Below are positions 13,034 through 19,878 of a DNA stretch of 41,305 nucleotides, piece by piece. The DNA lies in IMG/VR virus record IMGVR_UViG_3300031507_000019, positions 1 through 41,305 of that record; one strand, given 5' to 3'. The notes under the pieces were generated by a model. It was not told where the DNA came from, made no database searches, and saw only the letters and a program-made list of their open reading frames with translations. The DNA comes from a virus. A program made the translations under genes and the position numbers. Every line of letters starts with the position of its first letter. Position 1 is the stretch's first letter.

Positions 13034-14022
13034 AGGTGATCGAACAGGTCGTGACCGACAGGTACGCCGCGTACCACGCGGACGTGATGGATGTGGTGCG
13101 CGGGTTGCCCGACAACTCGATGCACTACTCGATCAGCTCGCCGCCCTTCGCGAGCCTCTATACCTACTCGTCGTCGCCGCGCGACATGGGCAACGTCGCG
13201 TCGCACGAGGAGTTCTTCGCCTCGTTCCGGTTCCTCGTGCCGGAGCTGCTGCGCATCATCAAGCCGGGTCGGCTCTGCACGATGCACTGCATGAACCTCC
13301 CCACGTCGAAGGCGCGTGACGGCTTCATCGGCCTGTCCGACTTCCGCGGCGAGATCATCCGCGCGTTCGTCGAGTGCGGATGGATCTTCCACTCCGAAGT
13401 CGTGGTGTGGACCGACCCCGTCACCGCGATGCAGCGCACGAAGGCGCTGGGGCTGCTGCACAAGCAGATCAAGAAAGACTCGTCGATGTCGCGGCAGGGG
13501 ATCCCCGACACGCTCGTCACGTTCCGCAAGCCGGGCGCGAACGAAGAGCCGGTCACGCACAGCGGCGAGGGCGACGACATGCCCGTGCAGCTCTGGCAGC
13601 GTTACGCCTCGCCCGTGTGGGTGACGACGCGCGGCGTCGACCCCGAGGGCTTCGCCATCTGCGTGGGCGACTCGCAGCCCGGCAACGACACGAGCACTGT
13701 CGACCGCGGCGACACGCTGCAGCACCGCAGCGCGCGCGAGGAGGCAGACGAGCGCCACATCTGCCCGTTGCAGCTCGAGGTGTACCGGCGCTGCATCAAG
13801 CTCTGGACGAACCCGGGCGACGGCGTGTTCGAGCCGTTCGGCGGGATCGGCAGCGGCGGCGTGGTCTCGCTCGAAATGGGACGCAAGTACGCCGCGGCCG
13901 AGCTCAAGCGCTCGTACTACCAGCAGATGGTCCGCAATCTCGCGGCGACCGTCGAGCCGATCAAGCAGCAGGACATGTTCGGCGCGCTTGCGGCCCCGTC
14001 CGCCGAATCGAGCGCGGCGTGA
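13030..14022 (+). CDS. DNA methyltransferase, SPPF motif (N4-cytosine/N6-adenine class)
   Basis: 330 residues. The ATG overlaps the helicase stop and is preceded by GAGGAGG. Motif IV SPPF is at 37-40 and the SAM-binding FxGxG (EPFGGIGSGG) near 267-278, so the order IV...I marks a beta-class amino-methyltransferase. SPPF is more typical of N4-cytosine enzymes, but the base cannot be fixed from sequence. The middle contains DFRGEIIRAFVECGW and a target-recognition-like section. It forms an operon pair with the helicase, and may protect phage DNA with the C5 enzyme of the other operon. Confidence 0.88.
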   Translation: MKVIEQVVTDRYAAYHADVMDVVRGLPDNSMHYSISSPPFASLYTYSSSPRDMGNVASHEEFFASFRFLVPELLRIIKPGRLCTMHCMNLPTSKARDGFIGLSDFRGEIIRAFVECGWIFHSEVVVWTDPVTAMQRTKALGLLHKQIKKDSSMSRQGIPDTLVTFRKPGANEEPVTHSGEGDDMPVQLWQRYASPVWVTTRGVDPEGFAICVGDSQPGNDTSTVDRGDTLQHRSAREEADERHICPLQLEVYRRCIKLWTNPGDGVFEPFGGIGSGGVVSLEMGRKYAAAELKRSYYQQMVRNLAATVEPIKQQDMFGALAAPSAESSAA

Positions 14023-14306
14023 TCGTCGACTACACGACGAAGCCGCTCGGCGCGCGCGTCTCGAGCGCGGGCACGATCGCGCTCTGCCCCGTCTGCCACA
14101 TGTTCGGCGAGCGCCGTCCGCACGACGCCAAGACGAAGCCGTGGATGTTCGTGCACGAGGCCGAGATCGTCGCGCACGCGCGGCGGCCATCGACGGTGAA
14201 GATTCTGCGCAAGTGCGTCTCGCCGCATGCCGGAGAGACGCCGCTCGCGCGGGGCGAGGATCGACGCGCGGCCGAGCCGCAGCAGGAAGTGCTGGGACGC
14301 CGATGA
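14019..14306 (+). CDS. Small zinc-knuckle hypothetical
   Basis: 95 residues from a GTG overlapping the methyltransferase stop (GTGA). It has CPVC near residue 23, followed by GERRPH, and a later Cys (RKCVSPHAGETP), possibly one zinc site. The C-terminal tail is charged. Coupled to both neighbours. Function unknown. Confidence 0.62.
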   Translation: MIVDYTTKPLGARVSSAGTIALCPVCHMFGERRPHDAKTKPWMFVHEAEIVAHARRPSTVKILRKCVSPHAGETPLARGEDRRAAEPQQEVLGRR

Positions 14307-14488
14307 CGCCCGCGGACGAGCTGTTCGCAGGGCGTGCGCTCATCGCAGCGGCGCGAGACGCGGCTGTCTCCGACGTTGTCACCGACGACGAGGAAGAGGG
14401 CGTGGATGGGCGAGACGCGCACGTCGCCTACGACGTGTTCGCGCGCGAGCTGGACCTCGCCGGCTTCGCGATCGTGAGGAAGCCGTGA
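14303..14488 (+). CDS. Very small acidic protein
   Basis: 61 residues, ATGA/GTGA-coupled at both ends. Contains an acidic run (VTDDEEEGVDGRD) between two helices. Net negative; could be a DNA-mimic or partner protein, but nothing specific can be claimed. Confidence 0.55.
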   Translation: MTPADELFAGRALIAAARDAAVSDVVTDDEEEGVDGRDAHVAYDVFARELDLAGFAIVRKP

Positions 14489-14730
14489 CGCCGGGCGAGC
14501 GCATCTTCAACGCTCGGCAGGCGCGCGGTCTCTCACTCCGCGAAGCGGTCGAGCGCGTCGGCGTCTCGCACGTGTTCTGGCGTGAGGTCGAGCGCGGCGA
14601 GAAGCGGCCGAGCCCCGAGAAGGCCCGGCTCTTCGCCCGCGCGGTCGGCCTCGATGCGCGCGAGTTGCTGCGCGCATTTGGCGCCGACGAGGCCGCCAAG
14701 GCCATGGCCCGATGGGAGGCCGCGCTGTGA
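14485..14730 (+). CDS. Xre-family HTH protein
   Basis: 81 residues from GTG (GTGA overlap). An Xre-type HTH covers nearly all of it: IFNARQARGLSLREAVERV, then HVFWREVERGEKRPSPEKARLFARAVGL. Likely a DNA-binding regulator of the rightward or late genes. No added domain. Confidence 0.75.
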   Translation: MTPGERIFNARQARGLSLREAVERVGVSHVFWREVERGEKRPSPEKARLFARAVGLDARELLRAFGADEAAKAMARWEAAL

Positions 14731-14954
14731 GCCGCCGCATCACGGCCGAGCGCATCGCAGGCGCACGCGCGTACGCGGCGCGGTACGTCGCGGGCGAGCC
14801 AGCCAGGCTGCCGCCGACCGAAACCGCCGAGCGCGCTGCCGCTCATGCGGCGCACCGTCGCGCGGGCTCGGTCGCTAACTTCCTGCGAGCCGAGCGCTAC
14901 GGCGCGCGCGTGGGTCGCGGGTGCGATCCGTCCAAGGGTGGAGGCCGCGCGTGA
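14727..14954 (+). CDS. Small Ala/Arg-rich hypothetical
   Basis: 75 residues from GTG (GTGA overlap); the stop overlaps the rusA start. Helical and basic (ITAERIAGARAYAARYVAGEP), ending in a Gly-rich GCDPSKGGGRA tail. Not recognised. Confidence 0.58.
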   Translation: MSRRITAERIAGARAYAARYVAGEPARLPPTETAERAAAHAAHRRAGSVANFLRAERYGARVGRGCDPSKGGGRA

Positions 14955-15388
14955 CATCGATCTCGTTCGTCGTTCCGGGGCAGCCCGTGCCGTACCAGCG
15001 CGTTGCGTCGCGCGGAACGCAGCGCTTCACGACGCCGAAGTCGCGCGCGTACATGGGCGCGGTGCGCTTGCGCTCGATGCAGGCCGTAGGACAGGCCAAG
15101 CACGCGGGCACGCCGTGGCCGCTCGACGCTCGCTACGCTGTCGAGATCCACGTTACGAACGGGGACCGTCGAGCGCGCGACCTCGACAACGTCGCGAAGA
15201 ACCTCGACGGGTGCAAGGACGTGCTCTGGTACGACGATGCGCAGATCGACGATCTCCGCATCGTGCGATGTGAGCCGAACAAAGACGCCGCACAGCTCGT
15301 CATCAGCGTGCACGTCATGGCCTGTGCGCAGCTCGAGATCGAGACGCCCGCGCCTCGTTTGAGCCGTCAAGGAGCGCGCACCCGATGA
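14951..15388 (+). CDS. rusA: RusA-family Holliday-junction resolvase
   Basis: 145 residues from GTG (GTGA overlap). RusA resolves four-way junctions in replicating phage DNA before packaging. The family features are present: a FVVPGQPVPYQR start, RDLDNVAKNL with Asp77 and Asp79, and VLWYDDAQIDDL with Asp95/Asp96 in the position of the catalytic acidic cluster. Length is near the family norm of about 120-145. It works with the replication helicase and recombination genes. Confidence 0.88.
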   Translation: MTSISFVVPGQPVPYQRVASRGTQRFTTPKSRAYMGAVRLRSMQAVGQAKHAGTPWPLDARYAVEIHVTNGDRRARDLDNVAKNLDGCKDVLWYDDAQIDDLRIVRCEPNKDAAQLVISVHVMACAQLEIETPAPRLSRQGARTR

Positions 15389-15486
15389 CGCGCGATCTCG
15401 CTATCCGTTTCGCAGACAGCTACCGACGGCGCCGTCAGCCGTGGATGGCCGAGATCTGGGAGACGTGGGCGCGGAGGCTTCCATGA
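15385..15486 (+). CDS. 33-residue microprotein
   Basis: A 34-codon frame with ATGA overlaps at both ends (15385-15388, 15483-15486), exactly as for the larger genes around it. Product is basic with Trp-rich end (RQPWMAEIWETWARRL). The double coupling is the reason to call it; function unknown. Confidence 0.55.
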   Translation: MTRDLAIRFADSYRRRRQPWMAEIWETWARRLP

Positions 15487-15641
15487 GCGAGCCCGTGCTC
15501 ACGGAGCGTGTCGCGACCGCGGCGCAGATGGTGCGGCAGCACGGCGTGAGCGCGTCTGCTGCGGCGGCGTGTCTGCGCGTGCCGGTCGCGGCGGTGCAGA
15601 TCGCGCTCGGACGCTGGACGAGCAAGCGAGGCCACGCGTGA
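15483..15641 (+). CDS. Small HTH-like protein
   Basis: 52 residues. ATGA overlap at the start; the stop shares one base with the helicase ATG (TGATG). The sequence VATAAQMVRQHGVSASAAAACLRVPVAAVQIALGRW reads as a compact HTH of homeodomain/resolvase type. Likely DNA binding, partner unknown. Confidence 0.6.
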   Translation: MSEPVLTERVATAAQMVRQHGVSASAAAACLRVPVAAVQIALGRWTSKRGHA

Positions 15642-17191
15642 TGTTCGACGCTGCGCCCACGCCCAAGCACTTCGATCCCGGCGCTGAGATCGCCGTGCTC
15701 GCGGGCGTCCTCCTCGACAACGCGCGCATGAACGACTGCGCGGCGCTCGCCGATGCCGACTTCTACGACCGCCGCAGCGGCGTCGTGTGGCGCGCGATGC
15801 AGCAGCTCGCCGTGGCCGGCGTCGCCGTCGACACGGTCACGCTCCGCTCGTTCCTCGTCGAGCGCAACGCGCTCGCTCGAGCGGGCGGCGACGAGCATCT
15901 GCTCGCGCTCACGGACATCGTGCCGAGCGCGCACAACATCGCCGAGCACGCCGCGATCGTGCGCCGCAACGCCGCCCGGCGACGTGCGGCCGCGCTCGCG
16001 AAGGCTGCGGCCGAGGCCGACGACATCGACGCCGCGCTGCGCGACCTCAGCGCGGCGCGCGAGACGCTCAACCAGGCGCAGGACGGCGGCATCGCCGATC
16101 AGTGGCTCACGCTCGGCGCGCGTGGACGCTGGCTCGAGGAGGCGCCCCCAGCCCGCGAGTGGCTGCTCAAGCGCGGCGAGCAGCCGGTGCTCGGCCGTGG
16201 CGACGTCGGGCTACTCGTCGCTCCGGGCGGACGCGGCAAGAGCTACGCGCTGTGTGACCTGGCGATCAGCATCGCGACGGGCACGCCCTGGCTCGGCGCG
16301 ATCGACGTGGCCTGCCCCGGCCGCGTCGTGCTCGCGCTCGCCGAGGAGACGACCGAGGAGACGCGCCGGCGCCTCTACGCGGTCGCGGTGGCGCGGCGGA
16401 TGACCGCGGAAGAGGTCGAGCTCGCCAACGAGCGCATCGTGCCCATGGGCCTGCGAGGGCGGCACGTGTCGCTCGCGCGCGTGGACGGCGCCAACGTGAC
16501 GGCGAGCGCAGTGCACAGCGAGCTCATGCGGCTGCTCGAGGCGCGGGAGTACGCGGCCGTTCTGCTCGATCCGATGTCGCGTTGGGCCGGCGGCCTCGAG
16601 AGCGACAACGATCTGGCCACGCGCGGCATCCAGCTCTTCGAGCAGCTCGCCGCGGCCTCGAGGGGCACCGTCATCGTCGCGCACCACACCGCGAAGTGGT
16701 CGCGGCGGGACGGCGCGGGCGGGCACGGCTCGAGCGCGCGCGGCGTCACGGCGATCACCGATGGTGCGCGGTGGCAGGCCGAGCTCCAGGGCGAGGGCGA
16801 GGACGATCTCACGTTCAAGGTGACGAAGAGCAACGGCGCGCCGCCGTGTGAGCCCGTGCGCCTCGTGCGCGAGAGCTCGGGCGCCATCCGCGCCATGACG
16901 CCCGCAGAGCTGGCGGCGGCCGACAAGGGCGAGCCGGCGACGCCCAGCGCGTCCCAGGACGCCCAGCGGCTCGTGTACGCGCTGCGGACGGCCGTCGAGC
17001 CGGTGATGACGCTCAAGGCGCTGCGCGAGCTCGGCGTCGGTCGGATGCAGCGCCGCAGCGCCGCGATCAAGCACGCTGTCACCGAGGAGTGGATTGCCAC
17101 GGACGCGCGTGGACAGTACTTCGTCACCGACAAGGCTCTTACCGCGGAGTCCGGACGTATCACGGATCCGAAGGAGGAGTGGGGTGGATAA
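15641..17191 (+). CDS. Replicative helicase: DnaB N-domain plus RecA/RepA-type ATPase
   Basis: 516 residues. The N-terminal 115 residues look like the DnaB N-terminal helical domain (EIAVLAGVLLDN, LADADFYDRRSGVVWRAM). The ATPase has Walker A PGGRGKS (195-201) and Walker B ending near Asp310 (AVLLDPMSRW), then IVAHHTAK, the RepA/AAA_25 sensor. The last 70 residues look like a winged helix. It probably loads or drives replication at the nearby iteron cluster. A GTG three bases upstream is an alternative start. No separate primase is seen in the window. Confidence 0.82.
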   Translation: MFDAAPTPKHFDPGAEIAVLAGVLLDNARMNDCAALADADFYDRRSGVVWRAMQQLAVAGVAVDTVTLRSFLVERNALARAGGDEHLLALTDIVPSAHNIAEHAAIVRRNAARRRAAALAKAAAEADDIDAALRDLSAARETLNQAQDGGIADQWLTLGARGRWLEEAPPAREWLLKRGEQPVLGRGDVGLLVAPGGRGKSYALCDLAISIATGTPWLGAIDVACPGRVVLALAEETTEETRRRLYAVAVARRMTAEEVELANERIVPMGLRGRHVSLARVDGANVTASAVHSELMRLLEAREYAAVLLDPMSRWAGGLESDNDLATRGIQLFEQLAAASRGTVIVAHHTAKWSRRDGAGGHGSSARGVTAITDGARWQAELQGEGEDDLTFKVTKSNGAPPCEPVRLVRESSGAIRAMTPAELAAADKGEPATPSASQDAQRLVYALRTAVEPVMTLKALRELGVGRMQRRSAAIKHAVTEEWIATDARGQYFVTDKALTAESGRITDPKEEWGG

Positions 17192-17522
17192 ACGTGTACC
17201 CGACCGGCGGGAACACGCCGGGAACACGGTACATGTACCCATGTACCCGGATGTACCCAGCGAGTCCGGTACACGCAAACCGCGTGTTCCGTTCCCTCCC
17301 TTTGCGGCCTTTGAGGCCGCAAGGGAAGGGTACACGCGGTATCCAGTCGAGGGACCACAAAACGTGTACCCGAACGATTCACGGGTACACGCTGGGAACA
17401 CGCAGCAGCTCCTCGGCGGTGGACGGACTCGGTATCACGCTCCGGCCTGGCCGTGGGCCGAGGTCGTCGATGCGGCTCGGCCGTGGGCACGCACGACCGT
17501 GTGGCTCGGAGGTGTAGTGTGA
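17184..17522 (+). CDS. Hypothetical protein spanning the iteron cluster
   Basis: 112 residues from a GTG that follows AAGGAGGAG by 4 nt and overlaps the helicase stop by 8 bp. Its stop overlaps the next GTG (GTGA), which supports this frame over the alternative one ending at 17517. The product repeats HAGNT twice and is rich in Tyr-Pro because the DNA repeats impose the sequence. No domain recognised. The stretch may be kept for its DNA sites as much as for the protein. Confidence 0.5.
   Translation: MDKRVPDRREHAGNTVHVPMYPDVPSESGTRKPRVPFPPFAAFEAAREGYTRYPVEGPQNVYPNDSRVHAGNTQQLLGGGRTRYHAPAWPWAEVVDAARPWARTTVWLGGVV
17193..17402. repeat. GGGWACACG iteron cluster, candidate replication origin
   Basis: Seven perfect copies of GGGWACACG in either orientation start at 17193, 17209, 17220, 17328, 17363, 17383 and 17394. 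Near copies are at 17267 and 17283. Three tandem ATGTACCC units lie at 17233-17258. The cluster spans 210 bp immediately after the replicative helicase gene, the usual place for a phage or plasmid iteron origin. A strong hairpin sits in the middle. Role as origin is inference. Confidence 0.6.
17297..17326. other. Hairpin inside the iteron cluster
   Basis: GCGGCC/GGCCGC with loop TTTGA, extended by TT/AA, a one-T bulge, then CCC/GGG and a T-A pair. It divides the iterons into two groups and could be a structural part of an origin. Confidence 0.5.
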
Positions 17523-18025
17523 GCACCCGGGCCGCAACGGGCCGCAAGCGTCGGCGCAGTGACGCTTTGTCACGCGAGGACGTGGTGCGTCTCGCGCTGC
17601 TGCGCATGTCGGCGGCCGAGATCGCGGCCGAGCTCGATGCTGCACCCGACACCGTCTCGTCGATCTTGCGCGAGCCTGCGGTCGTCGAGGCCATCGACGC
17701 GGCCGAGCGCACGGCGCTCGAGGATGCGCAGAAGGGCCTGCGCACGCTCACGCGAAAGGCGATGCGACGGCTCGCGCAGCTCGTCGACAGCAAGGATGAG
17801 CGCATCTCGCTCGCGGCGAGCACGGCCGTGCTCACGAAGGCCGGCGCCGACGCGCCCGCCAAGAGCGAAGCGAAGAACCAACTCACCGGCGCCGACGGTG
17901 CGCCGCTGATGCCATCGACGCCCATCTCGATGGCCGAACGCAAGGCGCGCGCTCTCGCAGAGCTTGCCGCGCTCGAGGAGACCGAGCGCGACCTCGAAGA
18001 GCTCACCGGAGGCAAGGCACCATGA
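17519..18025 (+). CDS. terS: Terminase small subunit-like protein
   Basis: 168 residues from GTG (GTGA overlap). A basic N terminus leads into an HTH (SREDVVRLALLRMSAAEIAAELDAAPDTVSSIL), followed by long helices (ALEDAQKGLRTLTRKAMRRLAQLVDS...AASTAVLTKAGA) typical of small terminases. The C terminus is acidic and coiled (LAALEETERDLEELTGG). Gene order, five genes before TerL, fits. Assignment rests on architecture and could be another HTH protein. Confidence 0.58.
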   Translation: MSTRAATGRKRRRSDALSREDVVRLALLRMSAAEIAAELDAAPDTVSSILREPAVVEAIDAAERTALEDAQKGLRTLTRKAMRRLAQLVDSKDERISLAASTAVLTKAGADAPAKSEAKNQLTGADGAPLMPSTPISMAERKARALAELAALEETERDLEELTGGKAP

Positions 18026-18666
18026 CCGACGAACACGACCGCAGCGGCCCCACGCGCATGGCACGCGACCTTGGCAAGACGGCTCGAGCTGCGCATCTGC
18101 TCGATCGCGCGCAGGGCCCGGCCACGCTCGAGGAGCGGCGCGCGCTCCGTGACAACGCGGCGAACGAGCAGGAGTCACTCGCCGCGCAGATGATCCGGAT
18201 TCGCGATCACTACCTGCAGTCGGCGTTCGCGCTCGTCGCTGTGCGATGCGACGACGAGGCCGACGCGCAGAAGCGCATGCGCGTCGAGATGAACGATCGC
18301 TCGCGGCGGCGTCTGCCCGTGTACGTGGTCTTTCTCGACGGCGTGGCCGCGTGGCAAGGCGCGTTCGAGCTCGGCCAGGTCGACGAGGGCCAAGCGACGT
18401 GGCGCGAGCGCTGGCTCACGTACGCGTCGCGCGAGCTCCCTGCGTGGCAGCGGTGGCGCGCGGAGCCGCGTTGCATGCTGCTCGACGTCGAGGGCGTGAA
18501 GGTCGCCAAGGCGCAGCGCAGCGCGACGGGCAATGTCGAGGACTCGATCATGCACGAGGGGCGGGGCGAGACCGACGCAGCCGCGGTCGAGGCGCTTTAT
18601 CGCGGCATGGATGCCGCGCCGATCGATGTGGTCGCACCGCCGACGGCCGAGGAGCAACTGCAGTGA
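18022..18666 (+). CDS. Hypothetical protein of the packaging region
   Basis: 214 residues, ATGA-coupled start. Contains a helical N-terminal half (LDRAQGPATLEERRALRDNAANEQESLAAQMIRIRDHYL) and a beta-containing middle (RLPVYVVFLDGVAAWQGAFE). No family recognised. It is part of the group between small and large terminase genes. Confidence 0.7.
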   Translation: MTDEHDRSGPTRMARDLGKTARAAHLLDRAQGPATLEERRALRDNAANEQESLAAQMIRIRDHYLQSAFALVAVRCDDEADAQKRMRVEMNDRSRRRLPVYVVFLDGVAAWQGAFELGQVDEGQATWRERWLTYASRELPAWQRWRAEPRCMLLDVEGVKVAKAQRSATGNVEDSIMHEGRGETDAAAVEALYRGMDAAPIDVVAPPTAEEQLQ

Positions 18667-19217
18667 ACGAAACGAACGATCTTGCGCGACCCGACACGCG
18701 CGTCCTCGACACGTCTGCAGACGTGAGCGAGGCAAAGGGGCTACCAGACCTCGTCGGAGCTATCCCCGTGGCCGCAGCGCCAGTGCTCTGGACGCTGCGG
18801 CACATCCGCACCGACGAGGACATGCGCGCGTCGCTGAGCTTCATCCTCTCGACGTGGAGCGACAGCTACCACGACGGATCGCGCGAGGTGCAACACCTGG
18901 CGTTTCGCCGGTACCGCGACCGCATGCACAAGCGCATCGACCGCACGCTGCGCCGACCGCAGACGATCGTGGTTGTCGCATCGCTGCCCGATGACCCGAC
19001 GCATCTGCTCGGCTACCTCGTGCACGAAGAGGGCACGCTGCACTACGTCTACGTCCGGCCCGCGCGGCGTCGCTATGGCCTCGCGACGGCGCTGCTCGAG
19101 CACTGGCTCAGCAGCTGCCCCGCCGTCGAGGCGAGCCACGACACGAAGCAAGGCGCGAAGATCATTCGCGCGCTGAACATGACCTACAACCCGCTCGCAG
19201 TGGAAGGTGCCGAATGA
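18663..19217 (+). CDS. GNAT-fold acetyltransferase-like protein
   Basis: 184 residues from GTG (GTGA overlap). The C-terminal part shows a GNAT pattern: TIVVVASLPDDPTHLLGYLVHE, LHYVYVRPARRRYGLATALLEHWL with an R-x-x-x-Gly/Ala acetyl-CoA loop. The N-terminal segment contains FILSTWSDSYHDG, recalled from phage GNAT-like proteins next to terminase genes. Substrate unknown. Confidence 0.68.
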   Translation: MNETNDLARPDTRVLDTSADVSEAKGLPDLVGAIPVAAAPVLWTLRHIRTDEDMRASLSFILSTWSDSYHDGSREVQHLAFRRYRDRMHKRIDRTLRRPQTIVVVASLPDDPTHLLGYLVHEEGTLHYVYVRPARRRYGLATALLEHWLSSCPAVEASHDTKQGAKIIRALNMTYNPLAVEGAE

Positions 19218-19495
19218 TCTCTCTGACGTTCCTCGAGGCCGTGTCCGTGATCGAACCGCTCGGCCGGCTCAAGAACATGACCAACCGTGTGACGAACGGA
19301 AAGAGTGCAGGAGAGAGCGGCGGATACGTGCTCACCGCGTTTCCGCATGGGTGGCTGATCACGCATCCCGCGTCGGCCAAGAGCAAGCTCGACTTCCCCG
19401 ACACGTTCGTGCCCAACACGAACATTCGGCAGGTCGAGGGGCTCGAGGAAGAGCTGCGTGCGGCGTACGCGCCCAAGGCATCCGCGACGAAGTGA
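19214..19495 (+). CDS. Small hypothetical protein
   Basis: 93 residues, ATGA-coupled. Beta-rich (ESGGYVLTAFPHGWLITHPAS), with a C-terminal helix (VEGLEEELRAAYAPK). No family recognised. The next gene starts at a GTG overlapping its stop. Confidence 0.65.
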   Translation: MISLTFLEAVSVIEPLGRLKNMTNRVTNGKSAGESGGYVLTAFPHGWLITHPASAKSKLDFPDTFVPNTNIRQVEGLEEELRAAYAPKASATK

Positions 19496-19878
19496 CTGAC
19501 GCGGCACGCCAGTGCGGCGGGTGCACCGCCTGTTGCTTCGTGATGGGGATCGACGATCTGTCGAAGCCCCCGCGCGAGCGCTGTCCGCGCCAGCGTCCGG
19601 GCCGATGCGGCGACTACGACAGCCGTCCTGCGGAGTGTCGTGACTTCGTGTGCGGGTGGCTCGCTGGCGTCGGCACGGACGCGGACAGGCCGGACCGCAG
19701 CGGCGTGGTGCTCGTGACTGGCCCCGGGTGGGTGTCGGTCAACGAGGATCGTGCGGGCGCCGCCGAGTCGCCGTTCGCGCGTGCCGTGATGCTCAAGGCC
19801 GTCGACGCCGGCATGCGCGTCTACGTCACGCGGCGGTCGGGCCTGACGCAGCTCATGGGGCGAGGGCCGCGCGCGTGA
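19492..19878 (+). CDS. YkgJ-like cysteine-cluster protein
   Basis: 128 residues from GTG (GTGA overlap). The N-terminal third has CGGCTACC followed by CPRQ, CGDY and RPAECRDFVCGW. That matches the YkgJ family pattern CxxCxxxCC with later cysteines ending in Cys-x-Phe-x-Cys-x-Trp. This fold is expected to bind zinc or an iron-sulfur centre. The C-terminal part is conserved in length only. Why a phage carries it before TerL is not known. Confidence 0.78.
   Translation: MTDAARQCGGCTACCFVMGIDDLSKPPRERCPRQRPGRCGDYDSRPAECRDFVCGWLAGVGTDADRPDRSGVVLVTGPGWVSVNEDRAGAAESPFARAVMLKAVDAGMRVYVTRRSGLTQLMGRGPRA

Noticed and set aside
17089-17517. Alternative + strand frame over the iteron region ending at 17517
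   Set aside because: It lacks the strong RBS and the 4-bp GTGA overlap with the next gene that the 17184-17522 frame has.
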